Below, in pieces: positions 37,778 through 47,800 of a stretch of DNA of 64,000 nt (positions within the stretch are counted from its first letter, which is position 1; every line of letters begins with the position of its first letter). The position numbers and the translations under genes are program-made. A model generated the notes under the pieces. That model did not search any database and was not told the origin of the DNA. It saw only the letters and a program-made list of their open reading frames with translations. The stretch spans positions 373,125-437,124 of the forward strand of contig JADGDD010000001.1 of NCBI GenBank assembly GCA_016745075.1, read 5' to 3'. The stretch is from Planctomycetota bacterium (GTDB lineage Bacteria > Planctomycetota > UBA11346).

Positions 37778-38217
37778 GGGGCAATGCTTATGCTAAGGGG
37801 GTTGTCATCAGAGTGAAGACACAAAGCCACCCCAGTTTGTGTCTGTTTAAATGATAGCATGCTTGCGCAGGACAATAGAATACGTTCATCGGCACTATCC
37901 ACTTGCCTGTATAGATACGGCGCTTTAAAACGATAGATAACACTTTGAGTCGTAGCGGATTCCTGTGTTATGCCAGAAAAAGTCAGAGTATTGGTGCCGT
38001 CAATAACGATGTCGGAGGTGAGTTGCGCATGCGCAAGGTCCGTACGAATATAATGAACAGCCCGTAGAAATTCAGCCGTTTTTTGCAGCGTCTTTTGGCT
38101 GCTATGGATAGCGGTTTGTGTACGCATCGTGGTGGTAAAAATAAATGAGCCAAGAACCGCTAAGAGACTAATAGCGAGTAATATTTCCAGCAAGGTAAAG
38201 GCTGGTCTCATATTCAT
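37774..38217 (-). CDS. gspJ: Type II secretion minor pseudopilin GspJ-like
   Basis: 147 residues. A class III prepilin signal, RPA-FTLLEILLAISLLAVLGSF, with Glu5 and a long hydrophobic helix, and a beta-rich body. It lies in the GspJ position between gspI and gspK, overlapping both by four bases (ATGA). Assignment to GspJ rather than another minor pilin is from gene order. Confidence 0.78.
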   Translation of the reverse strand: MNMRPAFTLLEILLAISLLAVLGSFIFTTTMRTQTAIHSSQKTLQKTAEFLRAVHYIRTDLAHAQLTSDIVIDGTNTLTFSGITQESATTQSVIYRFKAPYLYRQVDSADERILLSCASMLSFKQTQTGVALCLHSDDNPLSISIAP

Positions 38218-38615
38218 GGCAGCACGCCAACAAGGTCCGGCACAAACCGTGTGAGTGTAGCAAGAGATTGCTCGGGTTCGTCAGTAGTAGATGCCTGAAG
38301 CCTTACCCAGAGAAAGTTTGGTCCCGTTTCTGAGACCGGTGCAATCTGAGTGATGTAACAGGTAATGGTAAAGACATCCTGTTTAATGGGGGCATTATCG
38401 GCCACGGCTTGTGCAATGATCATATTGTCTACAAGCAGAAGTGCATCTTGAGCATTCAAGGTGGTAGTAATATGTACAGGTGCTGTTTGAATGCGTATCC
38501 AAATAGGCGTGACTGTCGCCACTAAAGCGCTGAGCAGTAAGAGTGAAGCAACAACTTCCAGCAAAGTAAAACCAAGGACTGAGTCTGTGTGCAATGATGT
38601 CATGCGTATTTTCAT
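38214..38615 (-). CDS. gspI: Type II secretion minor pseudopilin GspI-like
   Basis: 133 residues with a prepilin signal (LG-FTLLEVVASLLLLSALVATVTPIW). The body is short and beta-rich, consistent with GspI. Neighbouring genes overlap by four bases on both sides. ATG 38615 is used; a second ATG four codons later is possible. Confidence 0.75.
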   Translation of the reverse strand: MKIRMTSLHTDSVLGFTLLEVVASLLLLSALVATVTPIWIRIQTAPVHITTTLNAQDALLLVDNMIIAQAVADNAPIKQDVFTITCYITQIAPVSETGPNFLWVRLQASTTDEPEQSLATLTRFVPDLVGVLP

Positions 38616-39046
38616 GGTACGTCATCATTTTCATTAGTCAGCACCGGTACACCAGTCAGTCCGTGAACGGTGAGTGTACAGGTGCGGTGAACGAGGTGAT
38701 AATCAGCAGAAGAGCCACGGCGGTCATAGGTTATCAGTGCAAGACGGTCACCATCAGCATTTGTAAATCGCCAGCCAGTCGGGAGGGGGATTTTTTGTTC
38801 ATCAATTTGTAGGTAGTTTGCATGAATGTGTACGTGGCTGTGCCCGTCTTGGCGGGCAGCCAGTCGACAACGTTGGTCCTGTTGCATCCATGTCTGTGTG
38901 GCCCATGTGGCATCTGGTGTAACAGCACGAAGAGACTGTGCACTCATCACGCCAAAAATAAGCCCCATTACCATTAAAACGGCCAGCATTTCCAGTAAAG
39001 AAAATCCAGACCGCTGCTGGTGGAGGGTAGGCGTGTTTGTCAGCAA
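38612..39046 (-). CDS. gspH: Type II secretion minor pseudopilin GspH-like
   Basis: 144 residues. Leader then SG-FSLLEMLAVLMVMGLIFGVM, the N-methylation motif with Glu5. The C-terminal part is a beta domain with one Cys (HRTCTLTVHGLTG), resembling GspH. It follows gspG by 12 bases and overlaps gspI by four. Cleavage requires a prepilin peptidase, which is not encoded in the window. Confidence 0.78.
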   Translation of the reverse strand: MLTNTPTLHQQRSGFSLLEMLAVLMVMGLIFGVMSAQSLRAVTPDATWATQTWMQQDQRCRLAARQDGHSHVHIHANYLQIDEQKIPLPTGWRFTNADGDRLALITYDRRGSSADYHLVHRTCTLTVHGLTGVPVLTNENDDVP

Positions 39047-39058
39047 GGATATGTGCTC

Positions 39059-39475
39059 TTACGGTTGTTGAGTTTGAGCAGATGAAAGGTCAGCGTTTTC
39101 ACCTTCTCCACCAGCAACGCCATCAGCACCATAACTACGCACTTCATAAGCCTGTCCACTTGGACCAGGAACGAGTAAAATAAAAGAATTGCCCCAAGGG
39201 TCCAGCATTTGAGACGGCTCTAAATAATACGGGTCTTGCGGTGATGCTTTCGGGCTCCCTAAGGTTTCAATGCCATTACCACTTGGTGGAAGACTGCGCG
39301 TTTTAGATTTATAGAGTTCAATGCATTCCACAATTTTATTCATTTGAATAGAACAGATTTGATGTTTGGATTCAGATAAACGCCCACCAATACCAACCAT
39401 TAAAACGGTTCCCAACATTCCAACAATAACCAGTACTGCCAAAATTTCAAATAAGGTCATGCCGCTCTGTCTCAT
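39059..39475 (-). CDS. gspG: Type II secretion major pseudopilin GspG
   Basis: 138 residues. Leader RQSG then MTLFEILAVLVIVGMLGTVL with Glu5. The body shows the GspG hallmarks: DPYYLEPSQMLDPWGNSFILL and the calcium-loop end YGADGVAGGEGENADLSS. ATG 39475 is preferred because AAAGGATGG gives a ribosome site and a short leader; ATG 39484 and 39526 are in frame. It heads the minus-strand unit gspG-H-I-J-K and is divergent from the S41 protease, whose GTG start is 38 bases away. Confidence 0.92.
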   Translation of the reverse strand: MRQSGMTLFEILAVLVIVGMLGTVLMVGIGGRLSESKHQICSIQMNKIVECIELYKSKTRSLPPSGNGIETLGSPKASPQDPYYLEPSQMLDPWGNSFILLVPGPSGQAYEVRSYGADGVAGGEGENADLSSAQTQQP

Positions 39476-39513
39476 CGCTTCCATCCTTTGTTGCGCAGTG
39501 TATAAGGGGGACT

Positions 39514-40668
39514 GTGAAAAAACCAAGTCGTATCATTCTCTGGACCTTGCTCTGTTTTGGTCAGCTTGCTGCAAGTGAAGACCTTCGGGTTCTGGCAATC
39601 GATCCTGTGCCGCATATGTTGAAATCATTTGAAACACACGGGCTTTATGCTGAACCTTCTCAGCAAGCAGTCAGCTCTCTAGAACAGCAAGAGCAGCGCG
39701 CTTTTGCTCTATTTTGCAAACATATAAAAGAAGAAACGGGCTGTTCTGTCATTCGCACAGAGGATAATACTGTTATTCTTCATTGGGTAAAACCATTGCA
39801 GTGGAATGGTAATGGTGGGCTGCATTTTGCGGTAACATCGTTTTCACAACAGGCGTGGGTGCCTGAATCTCCGTATGCATCACATCTCTTTCGTTACGAA
39901 CTAATGGCTGCCTACCTTAAAGCATTCGACCCCTATGCCCGTGTTCAAATGCGTGTACGCATGGAAACAGAGCGCACACGCTATGCCCTTGGTGTGGTTG
40001 CCGATAAACAAGCTGGTCAATGGATTGCACGAGCGGTCTTTTCAGAGTCCTCCGTTCGGGCCTTAGGTATTCTTCCAGGTTCAATGGTGCCAAAAGAACT
40101 CAGTTTCCCCAAAGAACGGCCATTTACAGTCCTTAAGGAAGAAGGGACTTTATATCTCCGCTTTGATAGTTTTTCACGTGCACATACACAAGCATTTGAG
40201 CGCGCACTCAAACAACATGGCACAGCAAAACGGCTATGTGTAGATCTTCGTACCAATGCAGGCGGAGATATATCAGCAGCCCTGCGCTGTTTAGACGTTT
40301 TATTACCTGCAGGTCAAATCTATTTACGGAGTAATGATGGCTCAAACGAGTACGTGCACCGGTCAACAGCTGTGCAGTGGTGGTCCCAGCCTATTGTGAT
40401 TCTTGTGTCTCAGCAAACGGCGAGCGCAGCAGAATTATTTGCAGGCAGTATCAAAGCGACAAGGCGTGGTGTGTTGATTGGCAGCCAAAGTTTTGGCAAA
40501 CATGTTATTCAGAAAACTTTTCATTTACCAGATGGTGGCCTGTGTCGCTTGAGCGTGAAGCGGTTTTATTGGCAACCAGAGCAAGCCAACACAATTCTTA
40601 TTCCAGATTATCTGGTCGATAACGTATGTACTGCGTCATGGCAAACTTTAATGAAGTTAGCGCAGTAA
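39514..40668 (+). CDS. S41 (C-terminal processing) peptidase, exported
   Basis: 384 residues with a signal peptide (IILWTLLCFGQLAASED). A PDZ-like region lies at about 155-195 (ALGILPGSMVPKE), followed by the tail-specific protease domain with LRTNAGGDISAALRCLDVLL, catalytic Ser304 in TASAAELFAGS and Lys329 in GSQSFGKHVIQ, 25 residues apart as in CtpA. It would degrade or process periplasmic proteins. GTG 39514 with AAGGGGG upstream is the start. Divergent from the pseudopilin genes. Confidence 0.88.
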   Translation: MKKPSRIILWTLLCFGQLAASEDLRVLAIDPVPHMLKSFETHGLYAEPSQQAVSSLEQQEQRAFALFCKHIKEETGCSVIRTEDNTVILHWVKPLQWNGNGGLHFAVTSFSQQAWVPESPYASHLFRYELMAAYLKAFDPYARVQMRVRMETERTRYALGVVADKQAGQWIARAVFSESSVRALGILPGSMVPKELSFPKERPFTVLKEEGTLYLRFDSFSRAHTQAFERALKQHGTAKRLCVDLRTNAGGDISAALRCLDVLLPAGQIYLRSNDGSNEYVHRSTAVQWWSQPIVILVSQQTASAAELFAGSIKATRRGVLIGSQSFGKHVIQKTFHLPDGGLCRLSVKRFYWQPEQANTILIPDYLVDNVCTASWQTLMKLAQ

Positions 40669-40690
40669 GAGAGAAAAGGTCGGTATCGTT

Positions 40691-41698
40691 TTACCGTGGG
40701 TTCGGGGTATATATACGCTTTAGAGCCACGCCAGCAGCCCGACGAATACGAGCAGACGGACTTTTTTGGAGGCGTTCGAGTTGTTCAACACTTTTTATTT
40801 GTTCCCATAGGCCAACGGCATTGATAGCAGCTAAAGCAAGACTTTCATCAGCATCGGTCATAAGTGCCGTAACAGCTTCAGATTGTTTTCGGTCATTGTA
40901 ATGAACCATGCTGCGAATAACGAGATCACGTTCGTTTATGAGGGCAGGGTTATTCAGGCCGTTTGCTACAAGCTCTTTCATTTGTTCGTTATTATTTGAA
41001 GCGAGAGACCAAAGTGCTTCGCGTTTTACGGCAATCTGTGGATCTTTAAATGCTCGCCAGAGTACTTCGGTAATCATTTCTTTTTCATCAGCATTGTTGC
41101 TCACGGTCAGTTGCGTTCCCAAATGCTGAATGGCATAACTGCGCATACGTTCCGTTTCGTTTGTGTTTTCATAAATGCTGGTCAAAATATCTACAAGATC
41201 CAGTGCTTTTGAACGTCGAAGGAGATTAAAGGCTTCGTTACGTACATTGTCTGTGCTTTCCGTATCATAAGCAACCTCAATAACAGCAGCCATAGCTTCT
41301 GGATGTTTGACCTGTGGAACATCTTTAATGAAGCTTGCACTAACACGTTGTTCATGAGATGGGTCTATAAAAGCTTGCAGGGCTTTGTTTTGAAACACGC
41401 CAACCGCAGGCGACCGAGGAGTGTCTGGCAGAGTAATCGTTTTGTGGTTACGAGGCTGTAAGGAGGAGCTGCTATTGCTGGTGGTCGTTGTTGAAGTGTC
41501 CTGTTGGGTGGGGGCTGTCTGAGGGTTGATAGCTAGGTGGCTGCTTGTTTTCTGAACAGGCTGAGCAGTTTCGACTTGATGGCCTGCTTTTTGTGCTTGG
41601 CTGGCTTCAGTTGGGTTGTTCTCATTGTGAGAAAGAGACAAAATAGAAGTCACCGTCAGAATGACAGCAACAACCATAAGTGTGATCCATTTTGACAT
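40691..41698 (-). CDS. HEAT-repeat protein with N-terminal membrane anchor
   Basis: 335 residues. A single N-terminal hydrophobic segment (ITLMVVAVILTVTSILSLS) is followed by a low-complexity Gln/Thr/Ser linker to about residue 90, then four to five HEAT-like helical repeats (PQIAVKREALWSLASNN, DESLALAAINAVGLWEQ, PSARIRRAAGVALKRIY). Probably periplasmic scaffold; partner unknown. It converges with the S41 protease gene 22 bases away. Confidence 0.75.
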   Translation of the reverse strand: MSKWITLMVVAVILTVTSILSLSHNENNPTEASQAQKAGHQVETAQPVQKTSSHLAINPQTAPTQQDTSTTTTSNSSSSLQPRNHKTITLPDTPRSPAVGVFQNKALQAFIDPSHEQRVSASFIKDVPQVKHPEAMAAVIEVAYDTESTDNVRNEAFNLLRRSKALDLVDILTSIYENTNETERMRSYAIQHLGTQLTVSNNADEKEMITEVLWRAFKDPQIAVKREALWSLASNNNEQMKELVANGLNNPALINERDLVIRSMVHYNDRKQSEAVTALMTDADESLALAAINAVGLWEQIKSVEQLERLQKSPSARIRRAAGVALKRIYTPNPR

Positions 41699-41838
41699 GC
41701 AGACACTCCTTTTTCAATGCATGAATAGTATTGCTTAGTATTGATGCGAGGCATACTGTCATATGTATCAAAAAAAGCAATTGCATAATGTACTAAGGTC
41801 ATACTATCTTTATTCCCGCACTTTAGGAGTATTGTAAG

Positions 41839-44800
41839 ATGGTTGATTTCTCTCGAAAACGAACGGTATTAATTTGTAAGTATTTGTCTGTACTTCTCTT
41901 ATCATTCTTTTGTACAATTGGCAGTGCCGTGTTTGCGGTTGAGAGTGACGTATTTATTCCTATTGTTACCAGTGCAGATGATGCGGAGGAACATACGACC
42001 GGAGCGACAGTTGGAGCTGTTTCATTAACGAGCATAGATCTGGAAATGGTGAACGACTGGAACGCTGCTCAGTTGGTGGCTTTACGTTTCCAAGACGTGT
42101 CTATCCCACATGGTGTAACGATTACTTCAGCCTTTATCCAATTTTCTTCTCGGGCTAAATCATCAAGTACGCCGGCGGCACTTACGGTACAGGTCGAGGC
42201 ATCAGATCATGCTCAAGCACTCACAGCGGAAGACTTCAATCTTTCTGGACGTACTCGTACAGCTACAGCCGTTTCTTGGGTGGTTCCACATTGGTTAGAT
42301 GCAAACCTGCGTGGTGTTGAGCAACGAACACCAGACCTTACTTCCCTGATTCAAGAGGTGACGAATCGTTCAGGATGGCAATTAGGTAATGCGATGACTT
42401 TTTTGGTGAGTGGTTCAGAGACGGATTGTCGTAATGCATGGTCATATAACGGTCCAGGTGAGGCCCCTGCATTACATATTCAGTGGACCAGTGGTACACG
42501 ACCGCTTGTTTCGGTTGCTACTTCTCAACCATATGCAACAGAGACCCCGCAGACTGCTGGACAATTTATTATTTCACGTGGTGATGACACGAGCGGTGAT
42601 CTTTCGGTTGCTTACACTTTAAGCGGAACGGCTGTTCTAGGTGAAGACTATACCGTGTCATCATCCGGCTCAGTTACGATTCCAGATGGGCAGAGCTCTT
42701 TTGTTGTAGATGTGTCTGTCTTGAGTGACAATGTTAATGAGCTTGAAGAATCCATCATTCTGACGATAGATACGGATGTGTCTTCTTATGTCATTGAGAC
42801 AGCAGTGGCAGAGCTTTCTCTGACTGATGAGCCCATTCTTCCTGCTGAAGGTACTGGTGATGGCGCTTTGATGTGCTTGCATGATTCCGGTGTTCCTCGG
42901 CAGGTCGTTCCAGCGATTGATTTTTCATGGGGGGTGGGTTCTCCGGTAGAGAGTATGCCTATAGATGATTTCCGTGTGAGTTTTACTGGGTATATTCAGC
43001 CACGTTATACGGAAATGTATGATATTATCGTACGCGCTGATGACCGTTTTTACTTGTACCTTAACTATAAAAAGTTGGGCAGCAACTGGGGGGTAACACC
43101 GCAGGGTGATTATGTCTATAGTATGTATATGGAAGCAGGTAGACGGTATTATTTCTCTTTGAGCTACACTGATAATACGGAAGATGCCTCAGTCTCGTTA
43201 TTATGGCGTAGTGCTCGTCAGAGTGAAGAGGTGATTCCTCAATCACAATTGTATAGCACAACAAATCGTGATGAGTTTAAATATACAGATGGGTATAATG
43301 CACTGAGTCATGATACGACGAATGGGCAATATGGTCTTCTTGGCTCATATTACCCAAGTACCGATACCAGTACCGCTCCGTTTATGCGATATGATGCAAA
43401 GATCGACTGGTATTGGGGAGATATTTGGAATGTAGTAGACGCGCCATTTTATGGCTTTCCTGAAAATGGGTTTCGTGTGCATTGGAAAGGTTCTGTTGCC
43501 CCAGAGTTTACTGAAGACTATACACTGACGCTCGTCTATAACGACGGTGTTCGCCTCTATCTTGATGATGAGTTGGTCATCGATAATTGGGAGAGCCATA
43601 CAAAATTGCGTGAAAGCTCTGTGCAGGTTTCGCTGGTTGCTGGTCAGTCTTATGATTTTCGTTTAGAGTATTGGGAGTATGAGAAAAAGGCTCAAGTGCA
43701 GTTGTTCTGGGAAAGCGCCAGTCAGCCTTATCAAGTTATTCCACAACGTCATTTCAAGCCAGCACCGTTAGACCTAACTATTCCGCAGCAATCGTTTGTG
43801 TCACCCGCATACATAGAAGGCGGTCGTCCGGCAAGTAATAAGCCACTTCGTGCCGAATCAGGAAACAACGAACTGACTATACGTTGGATTGGTCAAAACC
43901 GCTTTGCAACTAATGTGCCACTTGATGCCGATAGTGATGTCGCGCTTTCTATTTTTGAAAATAACGAATTGGTGCAAACCGATTCTGTAACGTGGACCCC
44001 CACGGTTCTTACTGGTGAAGCATGTCTTGCGGTGAGACCCGGAGATTCGTTATTATTTGAAAGTCCGATAGACGGTTTTATTCGCCGTGAAGCCTTAGAC
44101 GGTTCTTTATCAGAAGAATACCCCGTATCTGTAGGTGATCGGGTGGCGCTTGCCTTTGAATCACACGGCCGTTATCGCGTAACAGCCGTAACAGCGAGCC
44201 AGTTTGTCATGGGTGCTCGTAATATTGATGTCATGGACGTAAGCATTCGTCTACCTAATGCCATAGAAATTGGGTATGATCGCACCATTATTATTCCAAC
44301 TGTCGGCAACGGTTCTTCATCGCATATTGTAGCGACCGTTGATGGGAGTGGTGAAATCCAAATTGTTTCACAAGAAAATGGTATTGGTTATAAATCTATT
44401 GTCCTGTCAGCCTATGATATTGGTACCGCTGAATTAACACTTCGCCTCGATTCTGCTAACGGACCAATTCTTGCGCAACAAGAAATCAATAGTTTCTATC
44501 TAGAGCTTCCACCCATCGCAGAAGGTATGTGTATAGATAACATAACTCGCATTGGTAGTACTCATATACGTATTGTTCCGTACGTGGCAGATATTGAACT
44601 GCGTTTAAATCTTCGCTCCAGCCTAACAACTTTTTTTGGTGGTGTTAATGACTTGCTTGTAAACACGAGTGACCAATACAGCAATATTGGTGATTTTGGT
44701 GTTGGTCGTTATTATGATGAAGAGTTAGGAATGGATGTGGGGTTACTTATGTTTGATGTAGAAGTACCTCTTTACACCAAGACAACCTGTTTTTCGGTAA

Positions 44801-47800
44801 CCCCGTGGCAGAAAGATCTCTATATTGGTGAAAGTGATACCATCGAATACGATTGGCTACCAATTGGTGACCATCACCATTCGAATGCTGATATTGAATT
44901 TAAAGATGTAACGAAGTTAACCATTGCGGGAACGCATAAAAAACCAATTTCTGGTCAGCGGTATTTGGACTATACGGTTTGCATCGGTCCAGTCATGCCA
45001 GTGGATGTACAAGTCTGCTACCGTCCTGATGTTACCAACCGTGTGCATTGTGTCACCATTCCAGCAGGCGAACAAAAAGCTCATTTTACCTTGCGCGAAT
45101 TACAATTATACGGTAGCCAAAGTTTTAAAATTTGGCCCCTCCATAAATGCGTGAGTTACGTACCAAGTGCTTTAGCGAGTGAAGAAACTGGAGATATGCA
45201 TTCAACTTGGGATAGGACTCTTGAAGAGGAAGAGGGGGGGCAATTAGGACTTACAACAAGTTATGTTATTACTGGTGACTATGTCCCTTCTAAAGTCTGG
45301 GAAGTGGAGTTTGCTCAAGACAGAGCTATCGCAAGTGTTACAGAAGAGCGTACTGTGCAATTACAAGTGCCTATAACCTTTGATTATGGAAAAATCGATC
45401 CCAATGAAGGCGTCTATGATGACTTTAAATTTATACATGATAATAAATGCTACCCTTTGGTTGGTTTTGACGTCTGGGCAGATGATGGAATTATAGCCAC
45501 AAAAACACTTGAAATAGGTCCTTTGGAAATATTTTGGAATATGATGGACTCTTATACAATGTACCAAAATGATTGGCATATAAAAGGAACCTATGTCGCC
45601 TCTATTAATTTAGATGCAAGCCTTTTGGAAGACCAAGAGCAGGTTGCTGTTGTTTTTAACAATAAGCGACAGGGTGGTGCTTATCTGGCTGATCCTACTG
45701 ATGCTCTTGTGATAGAAATACAAGACCCATTGAAGCCGGTTCTGACTATTGCTGATATTGCAGGCAACGGCGTTAATAAAACAGGAACACTTATCACAAC
45801 TCAAGAACCAAAAGATGATTACAATTTACTTATCCCATTACATGCTAGCGTTCCGGCAGGGCCGGGAAACACATATGACTATGTGATCAATATGTATCAT
45901 AAAAAAGTTCGTGGAAATATTGCAACAGCTAATTTTGACTCGACTGCGGTTATACGGGGCACTTTCACGAGTGGTACCGATGAGTATGTACTCTTTAAGG
46001 TGCCGAGAGACGATGATACCTTCGACGATGATTACACTTTTGTTATAAGCTGGGTGTCATTATCTAATGGTAGCGGTGGTGATGCAATTGCTCCTGTTAT
46101 AGGAGAGCGTTCTTCATTGCGATATCGAGTTGTCGATCGTGATCGTTTTATTTTCTTTGAAGAGTCTAGTATGACTATTAATGAATCGGATGGCCCCATT
46201 GTTGTGAACGTATTATCTAGTATCTCAAATGACACAACATCAAACTTACTTTTTTCTATTGAAGAAGATACGAATCAATCGACCGTAGGATGGTCACCAT
46301 TTTCTCTGACTGCTTTGTCGTTATCAAAAGAAGACAATAAAACCTCCTTCGTCATTGACCCGATTGATTACATTGGGCGCCAGCAATTAGTGATTCGCTT
46401 ATTGGACAATGATTTTTCACATTTGCATCCATATCTACCAACAGAGCTAACGATTACTATTAATAGTCCTATTGTAGATCCAATGCAGTTTCCAGAGATT
46501 GAATTTGCAGAGAGAAAGAGTCTCCATCAGATGGTTATCCTTGATGAACTTATCGATGATCCTAATCAAGCTGACCTTAATTTGGTGGCACGTGCCGAAG
46601 CCAGTAAAAACATTCATGTTGATTTCGCATGGAATACTCCCAAGCCACTTATCTATAATGCTGTTGTCTACGGACAGGCAACATGGCATACCTATACAGG
46701 TGAAGATTATGAAACCGAAGATGTTCGTAGTCTTGTTGAAGTTGGTTCTACCGCATCAACCTTCAAAATGTCCGAGCCGATGTATGATAATACCTCCAGT
46801 GTCAGTTTGGTAATGGTGGATGATGAATTAGGAAGCCGTTATACACCACAACGTGCAACCGTAGGCATAGAGCGTACTCATGATATTCTTTATAATTATG
46901 TGATAGATAATGTGATCATAGGTTTCGACAACGCTTATGTCACAGAAACAGGTGAACTTCAACTTGAAGTATTCGAGGATGCTGGAGAGCTTGGGCTAAA
47001 GGTGGTTGCTGATAGTGATGCCCCTCGTAATCATGCGCTCTTCGTGAATTATGAAATAAATGTACATGGCATAGACTCTGCACTGGGGCAGTATGATGGT
47101 AACACGGTCACCGGAGCCCATTATTCTACGGCAGCACGTAAAGGTCAGCTGCAAATCAATCCCAACGAAACACATGTTATACTACCAATAGCATTATTAG
47201 ATAACGCCATCTATGAAGGCGATAAACAATTCACCATTGAATTGAGCCGTGCTATTAGCGGTGAGCTGGTACAGGAACGTAGATTGTTGTCGTGTATTAT
47301 TCGTGATCGTGAACTACCGCCCCCAGATATCTACATCGAATTTGATGATGTCACGATCGCTCAATTTAGTGAAGCAGAGGTTGATGGTGCGGTTGTTCGT
47401 CAAGAAGTGTCACTTGGATTGTCATTAAATATTGTTGATCAACCCGGTGGATCGGATCCACGTCTTGTATCAACCTTTGTCGATTATCTTATTACTCCTG
47501 GGACAGCCATTGCTGGAATTCACTACGCAAATGAAGGGCTCTCTGGTCAAATTGAATTTACCAAAGACGAAACCATCGGATCTATCCCGATAGTCCTGCT
47601 CAACAACGCCATATACGATGCAAGCAACCTTGCGCCTACTTTTACCGTTACCTTATCCAACCCCCAAAACGGCATTACTCAGCAATCCACCATATCTGTG
47701 CAAATAAATGAAGATGAGCTGCCTCCAGCAACCGTCTACTTTGCCTGTCATACATCTCATATTGATGTTGACGAAGACGCTGGAACCGCAGCTATCAGCA

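Noticed and set aside
40681-40700. Short CGGTA/TACCG stem between the S41 and HEAT genes as a terminator
   Set aside because: Only 5 bp, with no T-tract on either strand.
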